From the NCBI GenBank assembly GCA_964469555.1, contig CAYYAQ010000006.1, positions 1-64,000 of the forward strand: 64,000 nt of DNA, given 5' to 3'. Of the stretch, positions 11,265-20,435 are shown in pieces (positions within the stretch are counted from its first letter, which is position 1; every line of letters starts with the position of its first letter). Source of the stretch: CAYYAQ01 sp964469555. GTDB taxonomy: Bacteria; Planctomycetota; UBA1135; UBA2386. Under the pieces are notes generated by a model. It did no database searches. It worked only from the letters and a program-made list of their open reading frames with translations, and had not been told where the DNA came from. The translations under genes were made by a program, and so were the position numbers.

Positions 11265-11295
11265 GGAAGCGCTGACCCGGCGGGCCAGCGCTTCC
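11265..11295. terminator. Strong hairpin between convergent genes
   Basis: GGAAGCGCTG at 11265-11274 pairs perfectly with CAGCGCTTCC at 11286-11295; the 11-nt loop can extend the stem with CCC/GGG. It sits between the stops of the oxidoreductase (11243, plus) and the protease (11316, minus), so it probably terminates both. The plus side is followed by the modestly T-rich TGTTCGTTC rather than a long T tract. Confidence 0.7.
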
Positions 11296-11315
11296 TGTTC
11301 GTTCAGGAGAACCGA

Positions 11316-13325
11316 CTAGCCGCCGATGGTCAACGCGGCCCCCGCGGACACCGCGACGTTCAGCGCATTCGCGCCGGAGTCGATGACGTAGAACTGCGCG
11401 TACGCCATCTGGCCGACGAGCGCCTTGATGTTCGGCACCGACACGTTGAGGCTCCCGTTTCCGGAACCGTTGAGCACGATGCCGACCGGGATGCGGGGAT
11501 CGACGAGCAGGTCGCAACCTGGCGCGCCGAGACCCGCGAGCGAGAAGGGCAGCGCCCCGCCGGACCATGTCGTGTTGGACGCACCGGCGAGCAGCACTGC
11601 GATCGCCCCGGCCTTGCCCTGCGACAACGTGATCGTGAAGGACGAGTTGATCACCGGCAGGCCGACGTTGCCGATCAACGGCACGGCGTTGTTGCTACCG
11701 CCGCCAGCGCACTGCACCTTGAACGACGATCGACTGATGATCCCGGACAGCGCCCACGTGGACGTACTCATCGGCGGTCGGCGCCAGTATGCGGCACCCG
11801 ATGCGCCTGCACTCAGAGTGGAGAGCACGGTCGTCGCCGCGCTGTGATCCACGGACACGTAGAACCGGCCCGCGGGAATGTTGGCGCTCAGCGTCGTGGC
11901 GTAGAAGCCAGCAACGGTACCGATCGTCATCGTCCCCGTCGCGAGCGGCGTCGTGGACGGAACGCCGCCGGAATCACCGTAGATCGCAGTCTTGACTGTG
12001 ACGCTACCCGTACCTGTGCTCCGGCTGTAGAGCTCGAACCCCGTGACCTTGAGCGCGGTGGCCGTGGTCGCGATGTACGCATATTCGTTTGGCGCGGTTC
12101 CAGATCCGAGCGATCCGCCAGCCGCGTTGTTCGAAGCGCAGTTGCCGGGCCCCTTGCCGGTTCCCTTGCAACCTGCTCCGAAGACCGTGAACACACCGGG
12201 CTTGGTCCCGGAGCCGCCGGCGGCCTTGATCGCCGCTTGCAGGTCCGAACGGTCGATGCGCGTGCCGCTGTTGCATCCGCCAGTGGAAGAGCATCCACCG
12301 TGCGTGTGGATACCGATGGCGTTGCCCGTGTTCGCGTGGATGACCACCGAACCGGAGTTGCCGCCGGTCGTGTCGGTCGCGTAGCACAATCGTCCTGAGT
12401 TGTTGGTGAGGGGACCGGTGTGCGTCTTCTGCACTTGCGTGAGCGTGCGCACCGACGATGTGCCGTAGCCGGTGATCGTGATGTTCTGACCCGAGGGCGA
12501 CGTCGGCACGGGGCCGATCTTGTAGAACACGCCGCCGTTGGCCTGCGTCGGGAGCCTGCTGGTGTTGCTGTTCTTGCCGACGAGGCAGACGGCCCAGTCC
12601 GCGCCGACACCGCCGGCCAGGCCAGCGAGTTCGGTGTAGGGGTATTGATCGTTCGGCGCGGATCGCACGAGCGCGCCACCGGAGGTCGAGTTCGGGACGT
12701 TCAGCTCGAGGATCTTGGTACCCGTGGTCCGGCAGTGACCCGCCGTGATCATCAGGTCGCCAGTGCCGTTCGAGTTCGGCCCGATCAACCAACCGGAGCA
12801 ACCCCGCCAGAGACGGCCCTGGCGCTTGTCGCTGCTCTTGACGCGATCGTCGGTGGCGCCGCAGATCGTCTCGGGCGCTGCGGGCGCCTTGAACAAACCG
12901 CGCGTCACGCGATCGACCGTCACGTGGTTGGCTTCCGTGTTCGGACCAGCCACGAGTTCGAGGAGCACTTCACCGCCATTGAACAGGGCCGACATCATCG
13001 CCCAGTCCCCAATGGTGATGCCGTCGTGCCGCTGGACCCCGGCATCCTTCTTCGCTGTCATCCGGAGGAACGAGCCGGTAGGAAGGTTCGTCGCCTCGCC
13101 GAAGCGCAGTTGCAACCACGCGGTGCCGGCGATCTTGAAGCGATGCTGGAAGACGACGCGCGAGACATTGGAGGTGTTGTCGATGTAGCTCGAATCCACC
13201 TTCGACTCCATGAGAGTGTGGGGCGGAACAACCGGGCCGGACCGGGACTGTGCGAGGCCGAGGCCGCTCAATAGGAGAACGGTGAGCACACCGAAACATG
13301 GACTGGCGAGGATTCTTGGATGCAT
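11316..13325 (-). CDS. Secreted trypsin-fold serine protease with C-terminal sorting-type domain
   Basis: A 669-residue exported protein: signal peptide (LTVLLLSGLGLAQS), an N-terminal beta region (60-135), and a chymotrypsin-fold protease with the triad His197 in MITAGHC, Asp243 in ADWAVC and Ser324 in GGNSGS. A beta-rich middle segment (420-540) and a C-terminal ~115-residue domain follow (LPVINSSFTITLSQG, GAPGCDLLVDP, YVIDSGANALNVAVSAG). Related C-terminal domains occur at 22805-24598 and 20105-20386. The substrate is unknown; a role in extracellular protein degradation is inferred. The protein is Gly/Ser/Thr-rich, as expected outside the cell. Confidence 0.85.
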   Translation of the reverse strand: MHPRILASPCFGVLTVLLLSGLGLAQSRSGPVVPPHTLMESKVDSSYIDNTSNVSRVVFQHRFKIAGTAWLQLRFGEATNLPTGSFLRMTAKKDAGVQRHDGITIGDWAMMSALFNGGEVLLELVAGPNTEANHVTVDRVTRGLFKAPAAPETICGATDDRVKSSDKRQGRLWRGCSGWLIGPNSNGTGDLMITAGHCRTTGTKILELNVPNSTSGGALVRSAPNDQYPYTELAGLAGGVGADWAVCLVGKNSNTSRLPTQANGGVFYKIGPVPTSPSGQNITITGYGTSSVRTLTQVQKTHTGPLTNNSGRLCYATDTTGGNSGSVVIHANTGNAIGIHTHGGCSSTGGCNSGTRIDRSDLQAAIKAAGGSGTKPGVFTVFGAGCKGTGKGPGNCASNNAAGGSLGSGTAPNEYAYIATTATALKVTGFELYSRSTGTGSVTVKTAIYGDSGGVPSTTPLATGTMTIGTVAGFYATTLSANIPAGRFYVSVDHSAATTVLSTLSAGASGAAYWRRPPMSTSTWALSGIISRSSFKVQCAGGGSNNAVPLIGNVGLPVINSSFTITLSQGKAGAIAVLLAGASNTTWSGGALPFSLAGLGAPGCDLLVDPRIPVGIVLNGSGNGSLNVSVPNIKALVGQMAYAQFYVIDSGANALNVAVSAGAALTIGG

Positions 13326-13428
13326 GGATTTACTCGATTGCGGAAGGAATCAGACGGCAGGTAGATCGGCGAGGATACACACTTCCGGTCAGGGACAGGT
13401 CAAACTCTGACACACGATCCATGCCCTG

Positions 13429-13920
13429 ATGCCGTCGCCCCCGAAAAACGCGCCGAAGAACATCGAAACCCTCGGTTTCCTACCAAATATCGCCACAGCG
13501 GAAGTGACCGCGTCCTCGGGCATCGGCCTCATGCAGTTGATCAAGACCAAGGACACGTGGCAGATCAAGCACATCGTGTGGCAGCCCCACCCGAAACCGG
13601 TCGAGACCACCGCGAAGGATCGCCAGGCCATCACCGTCGCCGCGCAAGCCTACGCGACGGCTTTCTACACCACGAAGCCGGAGCTCATCGATACCCACGT
13701 CGACAAGAAGCTCGCGACCAACCTCCACAAGAACCGCCCGGCGCCGAAGGACTCACCGAAAGTCGTCGAGATTCTCGACTGCAACGACAACACGGCCTGC
13801 GTCAAGCTGACCGGTACGTGGGACTTCGACTTCATGCACCTGATCTGCACGGAGAAGGGCGGGAAGATCCGCCAAGTGATCTGGCAGTCGCACCCGCCGA
13901 AGAAGATCGAGAAGAAGTAG
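13429..13920 (+). CDS. NTF2/lumazine-binding-like repeat protein, probably N-truncated
   Basis: The 163-residue product has an internal repeat: residues ~5-57 (ending QIKHIVWQPHPKP) match residues ~110-160 (ending KIRQVIWQSHPPK). The second copy is preceded by a helical half (AITVAAQAYATAFYTTKPELIDTHVD) typical of NTF2-like folds, but the first copy lacks that half. The gene therefore appears to have lost its 5' end, including any signal peptide, or the real start lies in an undetected frame upstream. The function is unknown; NTF2-like folds often bind small ligands. Convergent with the DUF2911 gene. Confidence 0.5.
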   Translation: MPSPPKNAPKNIETLGFLPNIATAEVTASSGIGLMQLIKTKDTWQIKHIVWQPHPKPVETTAKDRQAITVAAQAYATAFYTTKPELIDTHVDKKLATNLHKNRPAPKDSPKVVEILDCNDNTACVKLTGTWDFDFMHLICTEKGGKIRQVIWQSHPPKKIEKK

Positions 13921-13983
13921 CGCTCGCCTCGCGTGGACAATCACGAAACGAAGCAGTGGAACGGACTGAGCTAGCTCAGATCG

Positions 13984-14538
13984 CTACTTGCCTTCTTTCT
14001 TATCCTCCTTCTTGGCTCCGAGCTTGAGCGGCACGGTCACGGACTTCTGGCCGAACGCGATCGTGATGCTGCAGGAACCTGCTTTCGCGCCAGGATTGAG
14101 GCTGATGTCGAAGCGGGTGTTCTTCGTCTTCGTCTCCGTCATCGCCATGCGCCAGCGGATCGACTTGGCTTCGGAGTCGCCCTTGTTCTTCAGGTTGAGG
14201 ATGAAACCGGAACGCTCGTTGACAGTGAAGAACAGGTCGTAGTTGCCAACGGGGATCTCGCGACCGGACGCGGTCGCGACGACCGTGGTCTTGATCGAAC
14301 CGATCGGGCGATTCTCGGCGCCCTTGTTGAAGCGTTCGTGGCTACCCGTGTTCTTGATGATGCCCCGCCAGGCGCCTTCCCCGAAGTGGATCGCGGTGTA
14401 CTTCACGGTGAGCGCGCCCGAGTTCTTGAACTGGATCGAACGGGTCACGGTCGGCGCGTCACGGTTGATGCTGCCCTTGACCTGGGCGACAACGGGCACG
14501 GCGAGGAGAACGAGGGTGAGGGGAATCGTCTTGTACAT
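13984..14538 (-). CDS. Secreted DUF2911-like protein
   Basis: A 184-residue protein with a signal peptide (MYKTIPLTLVLLAVPVVAQ). The core (HERFNKGAENRP, then GREIPVGNYDLFFTVNERSGFILNLKNK) resembles the DUF2911 pattern, in which a 'PAGxYxLFxIPxxxxWxLILNK' segment follows a conserved Asn-Glu. The C-terminus is Lys/Glu rich (KKEDKKEGK). The biochemical role of DUF2911 is unknown. A single Cys (GSCSI) is present. Nothing in the neighbourhood clarifies its function. Confidence 0.65.
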   Translation of the reverse strand: MYKTIPLTLVLLAVPVVAQVKGSINRDAPTVTRSIQFKNSGALTVKYTAIHFGEGAWRGIIKNTGSHERFNKGAENRPIGSIKTTVVATASGREIPVGNYDLFFTVNERSGFILNLKNKGDSEAKSIRWRMAMTETKTKNTRFDISLNPGAKAGSCSITIAFGQKSVTVPLKLGAKKEDKKEGK

Positions 14539-14912
14539 TGGGTTGTTGAGGTGTGGGGGATTTAGGGAGGGGCGGCAAGCCTACGGGCGGACGCGCCCGG
14601 CGGGCGAGGTGAATCGAGGTCTTTTCGGTCATCCCAGGGGGATTCAAGGGAGGATTCGGGATGGCGAACGGCCGTGCGGAATCGAGCCCGGTGACCGAGG
14701 GAGTGAACGCGGTCGCTCCGACGGCCCGAATACCCCGCGATGGACCCGGACAACGAACCGCACCCGCGCTGCTTCTACCGGGACCGCTGCCCTCTCGCTA
14801 GCAGGGCGGCCGGGGAAACGTGTGAGCCAGGGCTCGAGGATCCCTGCTCCAGTCCGCGGATGGGGTGTGGCATGATGCCCGCATCGACTCGCCCACCCAT
14901 TCCCAGGAATCC
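14539..14912. other. Intergenic region upstream of the second selenoprotein gene
   Basis: No gene is supported on either strand. I looked specifically for a tRNA-Sec (T-loop TTCGA, anticodon TCA) and found none. A weak 5-bp hairpin CAGGG/CCCTG with a 9-nt loop lies at 14828-14846. The region must hold the promoters of the divergent DUF2911 and selenoprotein genes, but no convincing -35/-10 pair stands out. Confidence 0.5.
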
Positions 14913-15398
14913 ATGAAACCGTTCCACCTAACAACTCTCGCTCTCTGTGGCAGCCTCTTCCTCTATGTCGCGTGCTCCAAAGCGGTGACCGACATGAAGC
15001 CAGACCCGGACGCGGCCATCGGCCCCGCGGACAAGACCGGAGAGAAAGACCCAGTCGTCGACATAAACGCGGGCAAGAACGAAACCCCACCGAGCAAGGC
15101 GGCAGGTCAAGAGTCGGCGGACAAGCCGACCTGGATCGTCTACACACTCCCCGATTGAATGCTGTGCAACAAGAACGTGGACATGGTCAATGTCCTCGCG
15201 AAGAACAACCCAGGCAAGTTCGAGGTCACCAACCGTCCGGCCAAGGATCACGCGGACGAGCTGAAGAAGCTCGGCATCGCGAGCCACAGCGTCGTCTGCA
15301 TGCAGGGAGACAAGGTGCTCTGGCAACACGACAAGCACAAGATGTCCCAGGCGGAACTCACCGCCGGGTTGAAGACCGTACTCGCAGCGATCAAGTAG
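14913..15398 (+). CDS. Thioredoxin-like UxxC selenolipoprotein (in-frame TGA = Sec)
   Basis: Two segments in one frame (14913-15155 and 15159-15398) are separated only by TGA at 15156-15158, codon 82 of 161 plus stop. The N-terminus MKPFHLTTLALCGSLFLYVAC looks like a lipoprotein signal with Cys21 as lipidation site, followed by an acidic linker. Read through, the redox site is YTLPD-U-MLC-N, a UxxC motif after a beta strand (WIVYTLP) exactly where thioredoxin-fold proteins carry CxxC; the rest fits the fold (VVCMQGDKVLWQHD as the later beta strand, then a helix). A hairpin with GGTCA loop lies at 15176-15198. An envelope-anchored thiol/selenol oxidoreductase is inferred. The alternative is two separate ORFs, but an ATG directly abutting a stop in the same frame in mid-domain is implausible. 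Confidence 0.8.
15176..15198 (+). promoter_or_regulatory. Candidate bacterial SECIS hairpin (UxxC selenoprotein)
   Basis: GGACAT at 15179-15184 pairs perfectly with ATGTCC at 15190-15195 around a GGTCA loop. A U-U mismatch then two more C-G/G-C pairs (15176-15177 with 15197-15198) extend the stem. The stem core starts 21 nt and the loop 27 nt after the TGA, in the range used by bacterial SECIS elements, and the GGTC loop matches the one at 2076-2079. Confidence 0.75.
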
Positions 15399-15410
15399 CG
15401 ACGACCAGCG

Positions 15411-16676
15411 TCACCTCAAGCCAGCGCGCTCGGGCAGCAGACTCTTCAAGCACGCGTGCGCGCGTTTCGCCATCTCCCGGTGGAACTCGAGCATCGTGTC
15501 AGCGGTCGGCAGTTTGCTGCGCCAGGCCTTCAGACGCTTCGCCGTCGCCGCGAAAATTTCGTCTTCCGCGGGATACGTGCGCTCCCAGATGCGCGGCAAT
15601 CCCTTGGTCTTCAGGTAGCGAGCCGGCGATCGCTTCCTCTCGCTCTTGCGGACGAGGTAGCCGTCCGCGGTCAAGGCGATGGCCGCGTCACACAGCGGGC
15701 TGCGCTTTTTGCCGTCGAGTTCCGGGGCGACCACGCCCGTGCGAACCCAGCAGGGCACCGCGACCGAAAAGAGCGGCTCGCCCAGGATCACCCAAAACGT
15801 CGTGAGCTCCGGATGCTCCGGCTTGCGCACTCCGTGGAAGACGACCGCGGAGCGAGTGCTCCCTCGCGCGATGCACTTGTTGTTGTCCAACATCCCCAAG
15901 GGAGCCTTGCCGATCTTCTGCTCGAGCGGGATCGCGTGGGGCTTGCCGTCTGGACCGGCCAGGTCGCGGCAGAACTGCCGCAGCAAGTACCGGGCGGTGA
16001 GGGTCTCCTTGGCTACCGCGGCGTCGCAGATCGAGTTGCCGCGTTCGTAGCGCTGGATGGATCTCGCGCGCGTCGCCTTGTCGTTCGCGGTCATCGCGAA
16101 GTTCGACCGCACGATGAATCCCTCCGGCGCGACCTTCGGATCACTCGCGTCAAATCGCTTGTGCTTCAGGGAACTGGTCTCGAACACCGCCGCCGCGCCG
16201 CCCGCATCGATCACGCCAAAATTCGCCCGGGTGCGCCGCCCTGACTCTGCCGTGCGCACGAGCACCGCCTCGAAATCGGCGACGCTGCCACACTCTTGGA
16301 GCGCGAGCTTCATGAATCCGCCATTGCCCTTCCCAGCTGTCTTGGAACGCGGAAGGTCGGGGGAGACCGAGTTCATGATGCAAAAGCCCTTCTCGTTGAC
16401 CCCAGCCCAGGCTGATCTGGTCTGGCCGGCGGTCACGAGAGCCAGGTATTTGTACTTCCCGTCCGTGAAGTACACGACCTCGTTATTCTTCGCGTTCGTG
16501 TCGCGGGTCTTCCACAAGAGCGGACGCCCGTCCGGGGTCGCCTTGCCGCACGCCACGCCGACCGTGCACTCCTCCGCGGAATCGAGGACTGCCGGCGCGA
16601 GCGACTGCGCCACCACTGGCCCAGTCAACACGGCCAGGAAGAGGGGGAAATACCAGCGACAGCTCTGGGTGCCCAT
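15411..16676 (-). CDS. Secreted Ntn-hydrolase, C45/acyltransferase-like
   Basis: A 421-residue protein with signal peptide (CRWYFPLFLAVLTGPVVAQS). Shortly after it comes EECTVGVACGKATPDGRPLLWKTRDTN, which matches the N-terminal nucleophile region of the C45 / acyl-CoA:6-APA acyltransferase-like Ntn-hydrolases (CTxxxAxGxATxDGxxLxxKNRD), the first Cys (of CTVG) being the predicted nucleophile after maturation. Later conserved elements are WAGVNEKGFCIMNSV and FGVIDAGGAAAVFETSS. Such enzymes cleave amide bonds; the substrate is unknown. Start set at 16676, not 16715, to give a proper signal peptide. Confidence 0.7.
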   Translation of the reverse strand: MGTQSCRWYFPLFLAVLTGPVVAQSLAPAVLDSAEECTVGVACGKATPDGRPLLWKTRDTNAKNNEVVYFTDGKYKYLALVTAGQTRSAWAGVNEKGFCIMNSVSPDLPRSKTAGKGNGGFMKLALQECGSVADFEAVLVRTAESGRRTRANFGVIDAGGAAAVFETSSLKHKRFDASDPKVAPEGFIVRSNFAMTANDKATRARSIQRYERGNSICDAAVAKETLTARYLLRQFCRDLAGPDGKPHAIPLEQKIGKAPLGMLDNNKCIARGSTRSAVVFHGVRKPEHPELTTFWVILGEPLFSVAVPCWVRTGVVAPELDGKKRSPLCDAAIALTADGYLVRKSERKRSPARYLKTKGLPRIWERTYPAEDEIFAATAKRLKAWRSKLPTADTMLEFHREMAKRAHACLKSLLPERAGLR

Positions 16677-16702
16677 GGCATCCACCTTAGCACACAATCC
16701 TG

Positions 16703-16870
16703 ATGCAACTTGCAACGACGACGTGCTTGCGGGACGACACGCGCCGCATGCCCCAGCTTCTCGAATTCACGGGGGAACCGATCGCGCTGTGGTCGGGAGC
16801 GGCGACGATGGTGGTCATGAGGCTCCTCGCGCTGCGGCTGAACCTGAATCTGCCGGCGACCGACGGGTGA
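16703..16870 (+). pseudogene. C-terminal remnant resembling a TRIC/UPF0126 channel protein
   Basis: The 55-residue frame contains ALWSGAATMVVMRLLALRLNLNLP, which resembles the last transmembrane helix and tail of UPF0126/TRIC-family membrane proteins (typically LLxRxLALRxxWxLP). The preceding residues (TTCLRDDTRRMPQLL) may be a collapsed version of the GGGxxRD segment. The family normally has about 200 residues and seven helices, so this can only be a remnant. It abuts the stop of the sulfatase on the other strand. Confidence 0.3.
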
Positions 16871-18520
16871 TCACTTCTTCGGTTTGAAGAACGGGAAGAC
16901 CTTCACTCGCTTCGCCCACGCCTCCCACTGAGCGGCCATCGCCGCGGTCCGCTGCGGATGTTCCGCCGCGAGATTCTGCGTCTCGCAGCGGTCCGCGTCC
17001 AGATCGTAGAGCTCCCACTCGATTTTGTTCGGCATGCGCTTCGACCAGACTGCCTTGAAGCGACCCTGGCGCAGCGCGCGGGCACCCTGGTGTTCGAAGG
17101 CGAGGGACCGCGTCGGCAACGATCGACCGGCGAAGGCTGGCTGCATGTCGATCCCTTCCATCGGCTGGACGTCGTGTTCGCCGCGCTTCGTCGGATAGGC
17201 CGCGCCCGTCGCGCCGCACACCGTGGGCATGAGGTCCATAATGTGAATTGGATCGCGAACCCAGCGATCGGGCTTGGCGATGCCCTTGGACCAGTGGGCG
17301 ATCATCGGCGTGCAGATTCCACCCTCGTGGGTGAAGTGCTTGTACATCCGCAGCGGCGTGTTGCCGAGGTTGGACCACGCACTGCCGTAGGAGTGATAGC
17401 TGCCCGGACCTCCCATCGACTTCAGGTCGTCGCCCCCGTGCAGCTTCGTCTTGCCGCGACGTGACGGCCCATCGAATCCGAACGGACCCCATTCGTAGCA
17501 CGCACCGTTATCGCTCAGGAACAGGATCAGCGTGTTGTCGAGATCGCCGTGCTTCTCGAGGTCATCGAGAATCCGTCCGATCCCCGCGTCGACGTGGTTG
17601 ACCATCGCCGCGAACACGGCCATGCGCCGCGCGAGATCCTCCCGACGATCCTCAGGGAGTGAGTTCCAGGCGGGATTCTCGCGACCGGGAAATCCGTTCG
17701 CAATGTCATCGCGATCCACGGGCACGATCTCACGACCGGAGAGCTTCCAACTGTCGGTCGCGAGTCCGCTCTTCGTCATCCGATCGAAGCGCGCCGCGCG
17801 CAACACGTCCCAGCCCTTCCGGTAGGTCTCGACGAATCGATCCACCGATTTCGCCGGCGCCTGCACCGGAAAGTGCGGCGCGGACTCCGCCACGTAGAGG
17901 AACCAAGGAACAGGCTTCGCAGCGTCCTTGTTCTTCGTGCGGGCCAGGGCGAGGAAATCCAGCGCGTAGTCGTGGAAAACGTCCGTCGCGTAGAAGGCAC
18001 CCTTGGGATAATCGCGCGTCGGCCGCCCCTTCGGCAGCCGCTGGTACCGCTTCGGTTGCCACTGGTCCTGCTCGTAGCCCCGCACGAACCCGTAGAACTC
18101 ATCGAACCCCCGGGCGATCGGTCCGGGCAACTCCATGTGCCACTTGCCGACCATGTAGGTCTGGTATCCAGCGGCCTTCACGACCTCAGCGAGCGTCACG
18201 CAGCTTTCGTTCAAGCGACCGAGGTAGGCGGGGCCCCGCTTCTTGTTCGGGCGACGCGTCGCGAAGGATCCGATACCGGTCTGATGCGGATAGAGCCCGG
18301 TCATCAGCGAGGCGCGGCTCGGACAACAACGCGCCGAGTTGTAGCACTGGGTGAAACGCAGACCGCCCTTCGCGAGGCGGTCGAGATTCGGCGTCGGAAT
18401 CTCACCGCCGAAGCTCCCGATGTCCGAGTAGCCGAGGTCGTCGGCCAGGATGAGGAGAACGTTCGGTCGCTGCGCGGGCACGCCCGCGGCGACCGCCGCG
18501 ATCAGGAGGAGACGAAGCAT
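16871..18520 (-). CDS. Secreted sulfatase (FGly type)
   Basis: A 549-residue arylsulfatase-family enzyme with a signal peptide (LRLLLIAAVAAGVPAQ). The metal site starts RPNVLLILADDLGYSD, and the formylglycine motif is C65-C-P-S-R followed by ASLMTG, so Cys65 would be oxidised to FGly; GKWHMELPG and LFLSDNGACYEW supply further active-site residues. Length and order are standard for S1-family sulfatases that desulfate polysaccharides or small esters; the substrate is not deducible. No sulfatase-maturing enzyme is in the window. It belongs to the same broad family as the gene at 20465-22072 but is not a close copy. Confidence 0.92.
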   Translation of the reverse strand: MLRLLLIAAVAAGVPAQRPNVLLILADDLGYSDIGSFGGEIPTPNLDRLAKGGLRFTQCYNSARCCPSRASLMTGLYPHQTGIGSFATRRPNKKRGPAYLGRLNESCVTLAEVVKAAGYQTYMVGKWHMELPGPIARGFDEFYGFVRGYEQDQWQPKRYQRLPKGRPTRDYPKGAFYATDVFHDYALDFLALARTKNKDAAKPVPWFLYVAESAPHFPVQAPAKSVDRFVETYRKGWDVLRAARFDRMTKSGLATDSWKLSGREIVPVDRDDIANGFPGRENPAWNSLPEDRREDLARRMAVFAAMVNHVDAGIGRILDDLEKHGDLDNTLILFLSDNGACYEWGPFGFDGPSRRGKTKLHGGDDLKSMGGPGSYHSYGSAWSNLGNTPLRMYKHFTHEGGICTPMIAHWSKGIAKPDRWVRDPIHIMDLMPTVCGATGAAYPTKRGEHDVQPMEGIDMQPAFAGRSLPTRSLAFEHQGARALRQGRFKAVWSKRMPNKIEWELYDLDADRCETQNLAAEHPQRTAAMAAQWEAWAKRVKVFPFFKPKK

Positions 18521-18592
18521 CCGCGTATTAGAGCGGTCGAGCCGCGTCTACGCGATGAGCTCCGGGCGCAGTAGCGGCAACTTGCGACGGAG

Positions 18593-19411
18593 TCAGCTCG
18601 TTGTGTTACTCCGCCCAGCGGGGCCTGTCTCGCTGGTCGAAGGAGCATCTGGGGTGGCGCGGGCGCTGTCACCAGGCGCCGTCTTGGCCTTTGCAACGAA
18701 GACTTGAGATGGCCCGATGAGCAAGCTCTCGAACTTCGACGACCGTCCGGGTTCGTTCCTCAACGACTTGCGCGTTACGTCAGCGGCCGCCTGCTCGTCG
18801 ACCAGCTGCTTGACGAAGCCCACCATCCCGTGGCTGTGGCACGCCAGCGGACGCTTGCGACGAAGTCTCTTCATGAACCGCGTCCAGAGTCCGTCGCCCG
18901 CACTCCGCAACTGAACCGGTGGTCCCTGCGCCAGGTGCTTGTCCAGGTCGAGCTCCTTGCCGTCGGGCCAGTCACTCCAGTAGCCGGCAGGCCAATCTTC
19001 GATGACGTACACCCCCCCCGGCTTCAAGTGGTTGTCGAACAGGTGCCAGAACGCAGTCTTCGTCCACTCCCCGATGTGCGAAGCATCGTCGATGATGATG
19101 TCGAATCCCTGCGGAGCCCCGGCGTTTGCGACCTGCGAGAGGAATGCGCGGTCCGTCTGGCTGCCCTCGAAAGTGAGAACCCGATCTGCGGGCGTGTGGC
19201 TCTCGGGGATCTTGATGTCGACACCGACGATCGTCCCCCGCCGAAAGTAGTCGCGCCACAGCTTCAGCGATCCGCCGCGATGGATGCCGAGCTCGAGCAG
19301 CGTCATCTCCTCGTCGACCCACGGCTCGAACATGACGTCGTACCGCGACATGAGCCCGTTGGGGATCTTGTCCGTGTCGTACTGGTCGAGATTCAGTTGC
19401 TGACTTCGCAT
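18593..19411 (-). CDS. Class I SAM-dependent methyltransferase
   Basis: A 272-residue protein with SAM-binding motif I (LLELGIHRGGSLKLWRDYF), motif II region (IVGVDIKIPES), and FDIIIDDASHIGEW, followed by HLKPGGVYVIEDWPAGYW. The 'DDxSH ... GGxYxxED' arrangement is typical of the TylF/CmcI-like methyltransferases acting on sugars or antibiotics, where the Asp residues bind metal. The last ~70 residues are polar and low complexity (SARATPDAPSTSETGP). It is cytoplasmic, with no clear operon partner; 72 nt separate it from the sulfatase start. Confidence 0.75.
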   Translation of the reverse strand: MRSQQLNLDQYDTDKIPNGLMSRYDVMFEPWVDEEMTLLELGIHRGGSLKLWRDYFRRGTIVGVDIKIPESHTPADRVLTFEGSQTDRAFLSQVANAGAPQGFDIIIDDASHIGEWTKTAFWHLFDNHLKPGGVYVIEDWPAGYWSDWPDGKELDLDKHLAQGPPVQLRSAGDGLWTRFMKRLRRKRPLACHSHGMVGFVKQLVDEQAAADVTRKSLRNEPGRSSKFESLLIGPSQVFVAKAKTAPGDSARATPDAPSTSETGPAGRSNTTS

Positions 19412-19663
19412 TCCATTGGCGAAACCGTGCTAACGCACGCAGCATACGCCATCGTCATCAGGTTAATCCCTTCCGCCAAATTTGTCCACGAGATGTTTGG
19501 CGGCAAGGCCGATCGTCCCACGGCAACCGACCATGCGGACATCGATGCGATTGTCCGGACGCCGTGAGGTGAATCGTCCAGCGCTTGTGGTTTGGCGGCG
19601 TGTCGGTGTTGTTGCTCGCGCGCGAGATGCGTCAGCCCGCGCTCGTCATGCTCGGGCTCCAAC

Positions 19664-19867
19664 TCACTTCCGTGAAGCAAGACCTCTCGTGAACTTGATC
19701 CGACCCTGTACCCAGGCCGCGATTCGCTGGCGAGCGGCTTCCTCTTCTTCCGGGCACTGGCCGACGACACTTGTCTCTTCACGAGGGTCTTTGACGACGT
19801 CGTAGACTTCCATCGTCTTGCGGATCGCGAGGCCGGCCGAGGCTGTGAGGAGGAACGGCGCGGCGAT
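19664..19867 (-). pseudogene. C-terminal fragment of a sulfatase
   Basis: Only the last ~50 codons of the frame look coding: MEVYDVVKDPREETSVVG followed by a helix (EEEEAARQRIAAWVQGRIKF). This is the usual sulfatase C-terminus, in which 'LYDLxxDPxExxNL' precedes a final amphipathic helix. No FGly site or metal-binding N-terminus is present upstream in any frame, so this is a stranded remnant. The region between the methyltransferase start (19411) and 19664 shows nothing else I can support. Confidence 0.5.
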
Positions 19868-20104
19868 GTTCAGCCGGTTTTTGGTTTGCGCCCTTGGTTC
19901 GGGGTCACCCCACACCGGCACGCGGGTTTCTCGAGAACCCCTGCCCAGCCCGGGACGGCGGCGTAGCGGCAAGCGGGGCTGTAGCAACCTCCCATGGCCG
20001 GTGCGCGCGGAGGACTCTGAGACCGCCTGTAAAGCGTTCCCCCACGCGCAACTGTTCGCCATCGTGTCCGTCTGCGTAATCCTCACCGCCTCGGCGACCG
20101 CACC

Positions 20105-20386
20105 ATGACTCTCACAAAGGCGGAGCCCGCGACGCGGATCTTGATCCTCGTCGGCGCAGCCAGGTTGGATATCGACCTGCGTCCGATTTTTGGTGGGACT
20201 CTGAACTGCCGTCTGCTCGTGCGCCCGGACCTCATCCAGCCACACGTGACTGACGCGACCGGCTCGTACGTCTGGGGTCACGCGTTGCCTGCGCCCCACA
20301 TCGGGATCGCCTGGGCGCAGGTCGCGGAATTGCATGCCAACGGGACCGTGCTCACCTCAAACGGGCTCGAACTCGTCTGCAAGTAG
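20105..20386 (+). pseudogene. Orphan C-terminal extracellular domain fragment
   Basis: The 93-residue frame reads TLTKAEPATRILILVGAARLD, CRLLVRPDLIQ and VLTSNGLELVCK. This matches, segment by segment, the C-terminal domain of the secreted protease at 11316-13325 and the endonuclease at 22805-24598. No body of a parent protein is visible upstream in the same or a shifted frame; 19868-20104 shows no coding signature. It is probably the surviving end of a deleted secreted-protein gene. Confidence 0.45.
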
Positions 20387-20435
20387 AGTTCCCGCGCGTT
20401 CCTTTCGATGACTTGCGAGATTTGCGCAAGGGACG

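Noticed and set aside
14539..14912. tRNA-Sec near the selenoprotein gene
   Set aside because: No T-loop, anticodon TCA stem or long extra arm could be found on either strand; no tRNA or rRNA gene is evident anywhere in the window.
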